A program made the translations under genes and the position numbers. DNA of 64,000 nucleotides. It comes from Dichotomicrobium sp964540795 (GTDB taxonomy: Bacteria > Pseudomonadota > Alphaproteobacteria > Rhizobiales > Rhodomicrobiaceae). Of this stretch, positions 35,804 to 44,554 are shown one piece after another (position 1 is the stretch's first letter; every line of letters starts with the position of its first letter). Where the stretch lies: contig CAZINX010000002.1 of assembly GCA_964540795.1 (NCBI GenBank), positions 62,001-126,000 on the forward strand, written 5' to 3'. The notes below the pieces were generated by a model. That model made no database searches and was not told where the DNA came from. It worked only from the letters and a program-made list of their open reading frames with translations.

Positions 35804-35851
35804 CCGCCCGCAAGGGCGGAGAAGCGCGGGCCGGGCCGACCCGGTCCGCGC
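35804..35851 (-). terminator. Tandem stem-loops between rhodopsin and blh
   Basis: Two stems lie in the 83-base gap: GCGCGGGCCGGG with CCCGGTCCGCGC (35824-35835 and 35840-35851, one mismatch), and CCGCCC-GCAA-GGGCGG (35804-35819). They stand directly after the rhodopsin stop. The stems lack a clear T-run, so they may act as a partial terminator or RNA-stabilising element lowering blh relative to opsin. Confidence 0.5.
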
Positions 35852-35867
35852 TCCTTGCGTTTGCCGT

Positions 35868-36656
35868 TTACTGCGCCGGCACCGCCGCAGCCTGACGGCC
35901 AGAGGCCATCTCAAGCTCGGACTTGCGCACGGCGATCATGTAGATCACCACGCCGAACACCGCCTTCGCCACGATGTCCGCGACAGTGTAGCCCACCTGC
36001 ACAGCGGTCACGGCCACGTTGCCGGTCAGGCCGATCATCGGGAAGATGAACACGATCGGATAGAAGGACCACGACACCAGCGTCAGCCAGCGCGCGCTAT
36101 CCACCAGGCCCCGGACATTGTCGGGCTGCGAGGCAATGGACTTGCTCAAGCCAACGAACAGCTCATAGACGATCCACAGGAACGGGATCATCGCAAGAGC
36201 CCACCACAGCCAGCGGGTGGCCGGATCCGCCGAAACCTCGCCCGGATAGCCGAGCACGACCATTACAGCGGCCAGCAGACCGAGGCGGGTCGCCTTCGAC
36301 CAGGTCTCGGACGAGGACAGCTTCATCACCAGGATCAGCTCGACCATCAACAGCGGCACGGTCAGCAGCCAGTCGACATAGCGATAGGCATCGTTGAACG
36401 GCTCGCCCGTGGCCTGCAGCGCGCCAGCCTCGGTGAACATGTACGCCGCTTCCCAGCTCTCTGCGATGCGGAAATAGTGATAAAGCGCGATGGCCGTCAC
36501 CAGGCCGGTGATCGTCACCGCCGGCTTGTAGGCATCCGACACCTGAGACCGGCCGAGCCAGAAGAACAGGGTCGCCGCGCCCATGACGGCGATCGTGAAC
36601 GAGAATGCGTTGTAGACCAGATTATACTGGCCCACTGTAAGTGCTGCTTGTTCCAT
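35868..36656 (-). CDS. Proton-pumping microbial rhodopsin, green-tuned, DTE motif
   Basis: A 262-residue seven-helix retinal protein. Helix C reads RYVDWLLTVPLLMVEL: proton acceptor D95, T99 and donor E106 give the DTE motif of outward proton pumps. Leu103 corresponds to proteorhodopsin Leu105, the green-tuned residue. The retinal lysine is K231 in ADIVAKAVFG, and His60 matches the helix-B His near the acceptor. W151/W152 align with bacteriorhodopsin W137/W138, where carotenoid-binding xanthorhodopsins have Gly, so an antenna is unlikely. It pumps protons in light to support energy conservation. AAAGGGG lies upstream of the start, and a GGAAC-N16-CGTT promoter sits about 90 bases upstream. 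Confidence 0.95.
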   Translation of the reverse strand: MEQAALTVGQYNLVYNAFSFTIAVMGAATLFFWLGRSQVSDAYKPAVTITGLVTAIALYHYFRIAESWEAAYMFTEAGALQATGEPFNDAYRYVDWLLTVPLLMVELILVMKLSSSETWSKATRLGLLAAVMVVLGYPGEVSADPATRWLWWALAMIPFLWIVYELFVGLSKSIASQPDNVRGLVDSARWLTLVSWSFYPIVFIFPMIGLTGNVAVTAVQVGYTVADIVAKAVFGVVIYMIAVRKSELEMASGRQAAAVPAQ

Positions 36657-36679
36657 TATTCGCCCCTTTGGTTGCTCCT

Positions 36680-36694
36680 AAACTTGCCAAGTTT
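36680..36694. promoter_or_regulatory. Perfect palindrome AAACTTG-C-CAAGTTT in the rhodopsin leader
   Basis: Seven-base arms with a one-base centre, 23 bases before the rhodopsin start codon and downstream of the predicted start of transcription. It could be an operator for an unknown repressor or an RNA feature. It lies in an otherwise AT-rich stretch that also carries the ribosome site. Confidence 0.45.
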
Positions 36695-36707
36695 TCGAAG
36701 CGCGCAA

Positions 36708-36727
36708 ACCGCCCTCACCGGGGCGGT
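36708..36727 (-). promoter_or_regulatory. Leader stem-loop upstream of rhodopsin
   Basis: ACCGCCC (36708-36714) pairs perfectly with GGGCGGT (36721-36727) around a six-base loop. It would be in the first 30 bases of the predicted rhodopsin mRNA and may stabilise the 5' end. Confidence 0.45.
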
Positions 36728-36741
36728 CTCGCTTTCGCCAC

Positions 36742-36766
36742 AACGCTACGGCGGCGGATGGGTTCC
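36742..36766 (-). promoter_or_regulatory. Candidate EcfG (general stress sigma) promoter for rhodopsin-blh
   Basis: On the minus strand GGAAC (36766-36762) and CGTT (36745-36742) are separated by exactly 16 bases, matching the alphaproteobacterial EcfG consensus GGAAC-N16/17-CGTT. Transcription would start about 80 bases before the rhodopsin start codon. The same pattern occurs in front of hsp20 in this window. Confidence 0.6.
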
Positions 36767-37032
36767 GTATCACTGTACGAGCGACTGGACAGCCGCGACG
36801 CGGTGACGCGCCGAAAATACCGCCAAGGTACAGGAAGATAGGTTGGCGCCGCGTTAACGGCTTGGTTCAGCGAGAGACGGCGGCGAGCCACTGTCGCCAA
36901 GGGTGTGTCAAGTTGTCCGACATCCGAGACGGAGGGACCACAACGCGCCGCGCCGCGCGCACAGTGCGCCTGGCCGGGTGTAGCCGACAAGGGCGAGAAG
37001 CGCGATCGTCCGGCCCGCCGTAGACCCGCCTG

Positions 37033-39198
37033 TTACTCCGCGGCCTCGCGCGGCCCGTGGCCCAGATCGCGGCGCAGCATCTCGATCAGGTCGGCGGCAG
37101 CCTCGGCGATCACCGTGCCGGGGCCGAATATCGCTTTCGCGCCGGCATCGTAGACCGCATCGTAGTCCTGCGGCGGCACCACCCCGCCGACCACCACCAT
37201 GATGTCCGGCCGGCCCAGCCGCTCAAGCTCCGCGCGCACCTCCGGCACCAGGCTCAGGTGGCCGCCCGCCAGCGATGACACCCCGATAATATGCACGTCG
37301 TTCTCGACCGCCTGGCGCGCGGCTTCCGCCGGGGTGGCGAACAGCGCGCCGATGTCCACGTCGAAGCCCAGATCGGCAAATGCGGAGGCGATCACCTTTT
37401 GCCCGCGGTCATGCCCGTCCTGGCCGACCTTGGCGATCAGGATGCGCGGACGCCGGCCTTCTGCGCGCGCGAAGTCCTCGGCCAGCGTCTGCACCTTGCG
37501 AACAGCCTCGTCCATCTGTCCAATCTCCTCGCGGTAGACGCCCGAAATGGCGCGGATGTCGGCCTGGTGGCGACCCCATACGGCCTCCATCGCGGATGTC
37601 ATCTCGCCGACCGTGGCGTGTGCGCGCGCCGCCTCCACGGCCAGCGTCAGAAGGTTGCCCTCGCCGGTCTCCGCGCATCTCTGGAGCGCGTCCAACGTCT
37701 GCTTGACCGCGTTCTCATCGCGCTCGGCGCGCAGCTTGTTCAGCTTTTCGATCTGCTGGTTGCGCACAGAGGTGTTGTCGACCTTCAGCACCTCGACTTC
37801 CATGTCGGCCTCGGGCCGGTAGCGGTTCACCCCGACAATCGTCTGCTTGCCCGAATCGATGCGCGCCTGCGTGCGCGCGGCGGCCTCCTCGATGCGCATT
37901 TTCGGCACGCCGGCCTCGATCGCCTTGGCCATGCCGCCGAGTTCCTCGACTTCGCGGAGATGGGCGCGGGCGCGCTCGGCGAGGTCATGCGTGAGCCGCT
38001 CGACATAGTAGGAACCGCCCCAAGGGTCGATCACGCGAGTCGCGCCGGTCTCCTGCGCGAGGAAAAGCTGGGTGTTGCGGGCAATGCGCGCGGAGAAATC
38101 GGTCGGCAGCGCCAGCGCCTCGTCCAGCGCGTTGGTGTGCAGCGACTGCGTGCCGCCATGCACCGCGGCCATCGCCTCGACACAGGTACGCACGACGTTG
38201 TTGTAGACATCCTGCGCCGTCAGGCTCCAGCCGCTGGTCTGGCAGTGGCAGCGCAGCGCCAGCGACTTCGCGTTTTTCGGCGCGAATTGCTCCAGAAGCT
38301 CCGCCCAGAGCACGCGCGCGGCGCGCAGCTTCGCGACCTCCATGAAGAAGTTCATGCCGATCGCCCAGAAGAACGACAGGCGCGGCGCGAAATCGTCAAT
38401 ATCAAGCCCGGCCTCCAGCCCCGAGCGCACATATTCCAGCCCGTCGGCCAGCGTATAGGCCAGCTCCAGGTCCGCCGTCGCCCCGGCCTCCTGCATGTGA
38501 TAGCCGGAGATCGAGATCGGGTTGAAACGGGGCATCTCCTGCGCGCAGTAGGAGAAAATATCGGAGACCACGCGCATCGAGGGCTTTGGCGGGAAGATGT
38601 AGGTGTTGCGGACCATGAACTCTTTGAGGATGTCGTTCTGAATGGTGCCGGTGAGCTTTTCGTGCGCTACGCCCTGCTCTTCCGCCGCGACGATGTAAAG
38701 CGCCATCACGGGCAAAACCGCGCCGTTCATGGTCATCGATACGCTCATCTGGTCCAGCGGGATGCCGCCAAACAGCGTGCGCATGTCGAGAATCGAGTCG
38801 ATCGCCACGCCGGCCATGCCGACATCGCCGCTCACGCGCGGATGGTCGCTGTCATAGCCGCGATGGGTCGCCAGATCGAAAGCGATGGACAGGCCCTTCT
38901 GCCCAGCCGCGAGATTGCGCCGGTAAAAGGCGTTGGAGTCCTCGGCCGTCGAAAAGCCCGCATATTGCCGGATTGTCCAGGGCCGCTGGGTATACATGGT
39001 CGGGTACGGCCCGCGCAGATAAGGCGGCACGCCCGGATAACTCTCCACCGCGTCCAGCCCGGCCAAGTCGGTCGCGTCATAGACCGGTTTGACGGTGATG
39101 CCCTCGGGCGTCTCCCAGCCCGCGCCTTCGGCTTCGGGCGCGGCGGTTGGCGCGGGCATCTCCCACGGCACGGCGCTGTAATCGGGGATCTTGCTCAT
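37033..39198 (-). CDS. scpA: Methylmalonyl-CoA mutase, large (catalytic) subunit
   Basis: A 721-residue adenosylcobalamin-dependent mutase that converts methylmalonyl-CoA and succinyl-CoA. The N-terminal barrel shows YPTMYTQRPWTIRQYAGFS and QLFDxDL-like elements, including SISGYHMQEAGATADLELA, typical of substrate contacts. The C-terminal B12 domain has the base-off motif GQDGHDRG (DxHxxG, about residue 595), the lower-ligand His. It needs the smaller paired subunit upstream (26 bases away) and B12, supplied elsewhere. It functions in propionate/odd-chain and branched amino acid breakdown, or in ethylmalonyl-type carbon pathways. Confidence 0.96.
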   Translation of the reverse strand: MSKIPDYSAVPWEMPAPTAAPEAEGAGWETPEGITVKPVYDATDLAGLDAVESYPGVPPYLRGPYPTMYTQRPWTIRQYAGFSTAEDSNAFYRRNLAAGQKGLSIAFDLATHRGYDSDHPRVSGDVGMAGVAIDSILDMRTLFGGIPLDQMSVSMTMNGAVLPVMALYIVAAEEQGVAHEKLTGTIQNDILKEFMVRNTYIFPPKPSMRVVSDIFSYCAQEMPRFNPISISGYHMQEAGATADLELAYTLADGLEYVRSGLEAGLDIDDFAPRLSFFWAIGMNFFMEVAKLRAARVLWAELLEQFAPKNAKSLALRCHCQTSGWSLTAQDVYNNVVRTCVEAMAAVHGGTQSLHTNALDEALALPTDFSARIARNTQLFLAQETGATRVIDPWGGSYYVERLTHDLAERARAHLREVEELGGMAKAIEAGVPKMRIEEAAARTQARIDSGKQTIVGVNRYRPEADMEVEVLKVDNTSVRNQQIEKLNKLRAERDENAVKQTLDALQRCAETGEGNLLTLAVEAARAHATVGEMTSAMEAVWGRHQADIRAISGVYREEIGQMDEAVRKVQTLAEDFARAEGRRPRILIAKVGQDGHDRGQKVIASAFADLGFDVDIGALFATPAEAARQAVENDVHIIGVSSLAGGHLSLVPEVRAELERLGRPDIMVVVGGVVPPQDYDAVYDAGAKAIFGPGTVIAEAAADLIEMLRRDLGHGPREAAE

Positions 39199-39224
39199 GG
39201 CTCTCTCCGTCGCGGAGCGTTGTC

Positions 39225-41288
39225 TCAGCCGGCCTCGGTGTCGTCGGCCGCGCGGCGGCGGGCCGCACTAATGACTTCATCGACCTTCAGCACCTCATGC
39301 GCCTCGCGCAGGATCGCGAGCGCGTCGCAGCCCTCGAACAGCACGCGCTGGATCGCGCGCGCATCCGCCTCCAGCAGCATCTCCAGCGTGTCGGGCCTGC
39401 CGACGATATAGACCGCACCCGCCCCGCGCGCGCGCAACGCCGGCACCACGCCCGCCAGCTTGGCGTAATCCGCATCGCGCCCGCACAGGCAGGCAATCAA
39501 CGCCCCGCTTTGGCTGAAGGCGTCGGCCAGAGCTTCCGCGCTGTCGAAGCCGGGGCTGTCGATCGCCTCGATGCCGCCAGCCTCGAAGACGTTCCTCGCC
39601 CAGGTCGCGCGCTCGGTGAAGGCCGCCTGCGGGCCGATATTGGCGAGGAACACCGACGGGCGCACGCCCGCGACCTCCAGCGCTTCGTCGGAGGCCGCGC
39701 GAAGCGCCTCGAACCCGGCTGCATCGCGCACAGCCGGATCGGGCAGCGGCGGGATCGGCTCGCATGGCTCATGCAGCGCGGCGGCCAGATCGGCCATGCT
39801 CGCCCCATTCATGGCGGCTTCGATCAGCGCGGCCATGCGCTCGCCCTGCCCCGCTGGCGGCAAATCAGGGGGCGTGCCGGGTTCAGCCGCCGCCCGCTCG
39901 CTCTCGGTGACGACCGGGGCGGGCGCTTCATCGAGATGGGGATAGGTCGATACGCCCGTAATCGCCCGTTCGCACCGCGCGATCTCACCCGCGCGCCGCT
40001 CGCGCACGCCCTTCAGCCGCCGGGCCACATCGCCGCTCTTGAGCGCGGAAAGCAAGCCGCCGCCCGTCTCGATGTCCTGAAAAACGGACCAGGCGCGCGC
40101 GGCCAGATCATGGGTGAGCGTTTCGACATACCACGAGCCGCCCGGCGCATCGATGACGCGGCCGAGCGCCGACTCTTCGGCGAGGATCACTTGCGCATTG
40201 CGGGCCAGCCGCCGCGCGAAACTATCCGGCACGCCCGCTGCCGCGCTGAACGGCAGAAGCAGGATCGCCCGCGCGCCGCCCGTTCCCGCCGCGAAGGCCG
40301 CGGCCGTCGCGCGCAGCAGGTTTGTATGGGGGTCGCGGCTTGTCATGGCGCGGAAGGACATCTCCGCGGTGATGCAGGCCGGTTGCGGCGCGATGCCTCC
40401 TGCTTCGGTCACGCGCGCCCACAGCGCCCGCGCCGCGCGGAATTTGGCGATCGACAGGAATACATCGGGGTCCGCGGTGAGGTGAAAGCCGATCATCCGG
40501 GCGGCGTCGTCGAGCGGCACATCGGCCCCGGCCAGCGCGCGCCAATACGCCACCGCCGCCGCCAGGGTGCAGCCCAGTTCTTCGACAGCCGAGCCGCCCG
40601 CCTGATGCCAGACCCGCCCAGAGGCAATGAACGGCGTCATGCCCAGCCCTTCGCGCCGCGCGAACAGCGCGCCGTCCACAGCGTCAGCGAGCGCCTTCTC
40701 GCCGCGCACGGGCGCCTCGCCGCGCGCGGCGATGACCGACAGCGGATCGAGGCCGAGCGCGCCGGAGAGCGTGTCGAGCATGACCGCCTGCTTTCGCGCG
40801 AGTGCGATCATCAGCGCCGCCGCCGGCAGGCTCCGGGCGCTCGGGGCGAAGTAGATCGGCGTAGCATCGACCGGGATGCCGTCGAGCGTCCGCTCCAGAT
40901 CGGGCAGGTCATGAACCGCAAGCGCGCTGCCGCCATAGGGCACCCCATCGGGGAGCTGAAGCCAGAGGCCATCCGCGCCGTTCGCCAGATCCTCGCGCGC
41001 CTGCGCATTCGCCTCGGCTGGATCACGCCGGTCGGCCAACTGCAGCACCTGCCAGGCCGGAGCCGCGACGCCCGGCGCGCGCACGAACGGCGCTGCACCC
41101 GGATACCCCGATGCCAGCGCCTTTTCCCCCGCGCTCAATGGCGTGTGAAGCGGGGCGATCTCCGCGCCGGTGTCGAGCAGCGCGGTGAGGCTCTCCAGCG
41201 GGGCACCGCCCAGCGCCTTTTCGGCCAGACGCCGCCACTGCGCTTCACACCGATCAGGGTCTTGAGGTCGCAAATCGCTCATGGGCAA
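39225..41288 (-). CDS. Methylmalonyl-CoA mutase, small subunit
   Basis: A 687-residue paralogue of the mutase large subunit that forms the heterodimer. It shares the barrel with DNGTYVETLT-like and GSWYVETLTHDLAA stretches. The C-terminal cobalamin-like domain (about residues 550-680) lacks the DxHxxG histidine, as is normal for the non-catalytic small subunit. It precedes the large-subunit gene on the same strand, so both are made from one transcript. No mutase-protecting GTPase (MeaB) gene is in the window. Confidence 0.92.
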   Translation of the reverse strand: MPMSDLRPQDPDRCEAQWRRLAEKALGGAPLESLTALLDTGAEIAPLHTPLSAGEKALASGYPGAAPFVRAPGVAAPAWQVLQLADRRDPAEANAQAREDLANGADGLWLQLPDGVPYGGSALAVHDLPDLERTLDGIPVDATPIYFAPSARSLPAAALMIALARKQAVMLDTLSGALGLDPLSVIAARGEAPVRGEKALADAVDGALFARREGLGMTPFIASGRVWHQAGGSAVEELGCTLAAAVAYWRALAGADVPLDDAARMIGFHLTADPDVFLSIAKFRAARALWARVTEAGGIAPQPACITAEMSFRAMTSRDPHTNLLRATAAAFAAGTGGARAILLLPFSAAAGVPDSFARRLARNAQVILAEESALGRVIDAPGGSWYVETLTHDLAARAWSVFQDIETGGGLLSALKSGDVARRLKGVRERRAGEIARCERAITGVSTYPHLDEAPAPVVTESERAAAEPGTPPDLPPAGQGERMAALIEAAMNGASMADLAAALHEPCEPIPPLPDPAVRDAAGFEALRAASDEALEVAGVRPSVFLANIGPQAAFTERATWARNVFEAGGIEAIDSPGFDSAEALADAFSQSGALIACLCGRDADYAKLAGVVPALRARGAGAVYIVGRPDTLEMLLEADARAIQRVLFEGCDALAILREAHEVLKVDEVISAARRRAADDTEAG

Positions 41289-41487
41289 ACAATACTTGGC
41301 CCGTCGGGCCGCTGTCCAATGCTTCGACGCGGCGAAACGCCGTTCACAAATCCATGAACCCCGCCCGCGCGCCCTGCCCCAAGGTCAGCGTTCATGTTAG
41401 GTTCAATCGTGAGGTCCAATATCCGACAGGTCGGCGTTTCCGCGACATAAATTTGAGACATGAAAGCTTCGAGAGGTCATTGAGAAT

Positions 41488-41820
41488 ATGAAAGCCAGGA
41501 CCGTTACCGCTATCGCCGCCGCTGGCGCGCTGGCCGCGGCCATCGGCGCTTCGTGGACGCAACCCGCCTCCGCAGGCATTGAATGCCGGGGAAACTTCCA
41601 GGTCAGTGAGTATGGCCTGATCAACACGCCCTACTGCGAAGATGAGTATCTCGCCAAGGTCGCCCGCGAATACGGCATGAATGTCTCTGCCAGCGCAATT
41701 CGGCGCAATCCGGGGGTCAAGGCGCGCGCGTGCCGGCTTGCCGGGCGGGACAATCGGGTCAGGAACACGTGCCGTCAGTACCTGCCGGAAAACAACAACC
41801 GCCGGATTTTTCTCCGCTAG
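41488..41820 (+). CDS. Small secreted four-cysteine protein, unknown
   Basis: A 110-residue product with a signal peptide (ending QPASAG, about residue 30). The mature part opens IECRGNFQVSEYGLINTPYCEDEYLAKVAREYG and ends NTCRQYLPENN; four cysteines suggest two disulfides. Similar short proteins of unknown role occur in alphaproteobacteria, in my recollection. GAGAGG lies upstream of the start. It is divergent from the mutase operon and convergent with the next gene, four bases from its stop. Confidence 0.7.
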   Translation: MKARTVTAIAAAGALAAAIGASWTQPASAGIECRGNFQVSEYGLINTPYCEDEYLAKVAREYGMNVSASAIRRNPGVKARACRLAGRDNRVRNTCRQYLPENNNRRIFLR

Positions 41821-41824
41821 CAAC

Positions 41825-42697
41825 TCAGGTCTGCGCGGCTAGCGCGCGCAGACCTTCCCGGTAGGTCGGGTAGCGAAGCTGCACCCCGAGTTCGGCCTTC
41901 ATGCGGGCGTTTGAGGTGCGCTTGTTGTCGCTATAGAAGCTGCGAGCCATCGGCGACATATCGGCCTCCTCGAACGGCACGCGCGGCGGATGCGGCACGC
42001 CGATCAGGTCCGCTGCGTAGTCCAGCACCTCCTGCGGCGGGGCGGGTTCGTCATCGGTAATATTGTAGACGCGCGCGCCAGCACGCTCTCCGGCCCGCGC
42101 GATCGCCGCTTCCAGCGCCGTGGCAATGTCCTCCACATGAATGCGATTGAAGACCTGGCCCGGCTTGATGACCGCGCGGGACTCGCGCCGGCGCAGCTTT
42201 TCGAGCGGACCGCGCCCCGGCCCGTAGATGCCGGACAGCCGGAAGATGCCAACCGGCACGCCCGTTTGCTCCGCAAACGCCGCCCAGGCGCGCTCCGCCT
42301 CCAGCCGGGCCTGACCGCGCTCTGATGCCGGCTCGGCCGGCGTTTCCTCATCAACCCACTTGCCGTCGTGATTGCCATAAACGCCTATGGTGGAGAGATA
42401 GCCGGCCCATTGCAGGTTTGCAGCGCGCAGATCGCTCGCGTGCTGGGCAAGCAGCGGATCGCCCTGCGCCCCCGGCGAGGCCGAGACGAGCAGATGTGTC
42501 GCTTCGCCAATCGCGCGGGCAAGCGCGGGGCTCGGCGCGGTGCCGTCGAATTGGACGCCCTCGTAGCCCATCGCATCGATGGCGCGCGCGCCCTCGGCCG
42601 AGCGGCTCGTTCCGATGATCCGCCAGCCGCGCGCTTGCAGCCGCCGCGCCAGTTCTTTCGCCGAATAACCGAGGCCAACTGCGAGCAATACCGACAT
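41825..42697 (-). CDS. NAD(P)-dependent epimerase/reductase-like protein (YeeZ type)
   Basis: A 290-residue Rossmann protein starting MSVLLAVGLGYSAKELARRL. The nucleotide-binding loop is GLGYSA rather than GxxGxxG, as in the YeeZ-like branch of extended SDRs. A YGNHDGKWVDEETP stretch and the AIARAG region follow, but I do not see a full SYK catalytic set. The substrate is unknown. It follows queG by one base in transcription order, so it is probably co-transcribed with queG and the GST gene. Confidence 0.8.
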   Translation of the reverse strand: MSVLLAVGLGYSAKELARRLQARGWRIIGTSRSAEGARAIDAMGYEGVQFDGTAPSPALARAIGEATHLLVSASPGAQGDPLLAQHASDLRAANLQWAGYLSTIGVYGNHDGKWVDEETPAEPASERGQARLEAERAWAAFAEQTGVPVGIFRLSGIYGPGRGPLEKLRRRESRAVIKPGQVFNRIHVEDIATALEAAIARAGERAGARVYNITDDEPAPPQEVLDYAADLIGVPHPPRVPFEEADMSPMARSFYSDNKRTSNARMKAELGVQLRYPTYREGLRALAAQT

Positions 42698-42698
42698 T

Positions 42699-43859
42699 CT
42701 AACCCCCTGCTTGCCATTCCGCGCGCACTTGGCCGTCCGTCTCGGCGGGCAGACGCGCTGATTTCAACCGCTCCCACTCCGCCCAGTCGCCCGCCGCAGC
42801 GCTGAGCCGGGCAAGCGCCCACACCGCCATCGCCCGCGCCAGCGGCGATGGATCGTCCAACAGCCCGACGACCTGTGGGCGCAGGCTCTGATCGCCCGAA
42901 TTGCCCGCCGCGATCAACACATTGCGAATGAAGCGGTCCCGCCCGATCCGTTTGATCGGTGAGCCGGAGAACCGCGCGCGAAACGCCGGGTCATCGAGCG
43001 TCAGCAATTCGCTCAAGGCAGGCGACCGCGCCTCATCCCGCGCGCGCAATTTGGCCTCGCTCGCTTCCCGCGCGAACTTGTTCCACGGGCATACCGCCAG
43101 GCAATCATCGCAGCCATAGATACGGTTGCCTATCGGCGCGCGGAATTCTGCGGGGATGTGGCCCTTGTGCTCGATCGTGAGATAGGAGATACAGCGCCGC
43201 GCATCGAGCTGATACGGCGCTGGAAAGGCGTCTGTCGGGCAGATGTCGAGGCACGCGCGGCATGAGCCGCAGTGATCGGTCTCCGGCGGGTCGGCGGGCA
43301 ACTCGGCGGTGGTGAAGATCGCGCCGAGAAACAGCCATGAGCCGAGATCGCGCGAGACAAGGTTGGTGTGCTTGCCCTGCCAGCCAATCCCGGCGGCTTC
43401 GGCCAGCGGCTTCTCCATGACCGGCGCGGTATCGACGAAGACCTTGACCTCGTGCCCGGTCGCGCCGTGCAGCCAGCCCGCAAGCTGCTTGAGCCGGCCC
43501 TTGATGACGTCATGATAGTCGCGCCCCTGCGCGTAGACCGAAATCGCCCCGCGCGTGCGCTGGTCGAGCACAGACAGCGGGTCATGGTCCGGGCCGTAAT
43601 TCATCCCCAGCATGATGACGCTGCGCGCTTGCGGCCAAAGCGCGCGCGGCGACTGCCGCCGGTCGGCCGTCTCGGCCATCCAGCCCATCGTGCCGTGCCA
43701 GCCAAGGGCGATAAATTCGCGCAGCCGCGGCGCGGCGTGCGGGATCGCATCCGCCGGGGTGATGCCCACCGCGTCGAACCCGGCCTCGCGGACGCGGCGC
43801 TCCATCTCGGCGCGCAACGCGGCCGTGTCGCTTGGCCGGTTTTTCGCGAGCATGGCCAT
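42699..43859 (-). CDS. queG: Epoxyqueuosine reductase QueG
   Basis: A 386-residue enzyme that performs the last step of queuosine formation, reducing epoxyqueuosine in tRNA, using cobalamin and two [4Fe-4S] clusters. The clusters' Cys are visible in CGSCRACLDICPTDAF and GCDDCLAVCPWNKFA. RCISYLTIEHKGHIP is the family signature between them. A C-terminal HEAT-like repeat region (LLDDPSPLARAMAVWALARL) is present. Its start overlaps the GST stop by one base (TGATG-type), so they are coupled. Other que genes are not in the window. Confidence 0.94.
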   Translation of the reverse strand: MAMLAKNRPSDTAALRAEMERRVREAGFDAVGITPADAIPHAAPRLREFIALGWHGTMGWMAETADRRQSPRALWPQARSVIMLGMNYGPDHDPLSVLDQRTRGAISVYAQGRDYHDVIKGRLKQLAGWLHGATGHEVKVFVDTAPVMEKPLAEAAGIGWQGKHTNLVSRDLGSWLFLGAIFTTAELPADPPETDHCGSCRACLDICPTDAFPAPYQLDARRCISYLTIEHKGHIPAEFRAPIGNRIYGCDDCLAVCPWNKFAREASEAKLRARDEARSPALSELLTLDDPAFRARFSGSPIKRIGRDRFIRNVLIAAGNSGDQSLRPQVVGLLDDPSPLARAMAVWALARLSAAAGDWAEWERLKSARLPAETDGQVRAEWQAGG

Positions 43860-44554
43860 CAGAAATCCAGATCAGGGTAATGCGCGGGCGGCGCCAGCAC
43901 CGTGAGCCGGTCCTCAAGCAGCGGGCGGAAGGTCGGCCGCGACTTGATGCGCGCATACCATTCCTTCGCCTCCGGGTAGTCTTCCCACGGCACCTCTTCG
44001 AGATAATCCATCACCGATAGATGGGCCGCCCCCGCCACATCGGCAAAGCTCATGCGCTCGCCCGCCAGCCAGTCGCGGGTATGCGCCAGATAGCTCACAT
44101 AACTCAGATGATAGCGCAGGTTGGCGCGGCCCAGCCGGATCAGTTCCGGGTCGGGCGTCCGCCGAGCCTCGGGGTAAAGCTGGTAGAGCTTCTCCTCCAG
44201 AATGCAGTGGCCGACTTCCTCGTCGAACTTGCGGTGAAACCAGTCCACCAGCCGGCGCACCTCCGCTCGCGCTTCTGCCTTTCCCGGAAACAGCGTGTTC
44301 TCGCGCTTGCCGCCGGGGCCGGGCCGCCCGCTGGCGTCCGCCAGATATTCCGAAATCGCGTAAGCGCCGCACAGCCGCAGTTCCGAAGGCCCCTTCAGAA
44401 CCGGCAGATGTCCGGCCGGGTTCTTCTCCAGAAATGCGCGGCTTACCTGCCAGGGCCGCTCCTCGGCCAGTTCCGCCTCCCACGCATACTCGCCCAGCGC
44501 CAGCCGGATCGACCGGGAAAACGGACACAGCGGGAAGTGATAAAGCGTCCACAT
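43859..44554 (-). CDS. Glutathione S-transferase family protein
   Basis: A 231-residue protein with an N-terminal thioredoxin-like domain (LYHFPLCPFSRSIRLALGE, with CPFS at the active-site position) and an all-alpha C-terminal domain with AHTRDWLAGERMSFADVAGAAHL, the N-capping motif of GSTs. It resembles alphaproteobacterial GSTs of unknown substrate. It is the first gene of the run GST-queG-YeeZ-like gene. The 158-base gap to uppP holds the divergent promoters. Confidence 0.88.
   Translation of the reverse strand: MWTLYHFPLCPFSRSIRLALGEYAWEAELAEERPWQVSRAFLEKNPAGHLPVLKGPSELRLCGAYAISEYLADASGRPGPGGKRENTLFPGKAEARAEVRRLVDWFHRKFDEEVGHCILEEKLYQLYPEARRTPDPELIRLGRANLRYHLSYVSYLAHTRDWLAGERMSFADVAGAAHLSVMDYLEEVPWEDYPEAKEWYARIKSRPTFRPLLEDRLTVLAPPAHYPDLDF

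Larger units (their letters stand above)
36657..37032. other. 376-base intergenic region upstream of the rhodopsin gene
   Basis: It holds the EcfG-type promoter (36742-36766), a leader stem-loop (36708-36727) and a palindrome (36680-36694), described separately. The remaining part, 36767-37032, lies after the mutase gene; I see no convincing gene or terminator in it. Several short open frames there lack codon-use or family support. Confidence 0.6.

Noticed and set aside
36905..37153. Small plus-strand open frame between rhodopsin and mutase genes
   Set aside because: It runs into the antisense of the mutase gene, has no ribosome site and no recognisable domain.
41289..41487. Cobalamin riboswitch upstream of the mutase operon
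   Set aside because: The 199-base gap shows no B12-box-like element or conserved stems.
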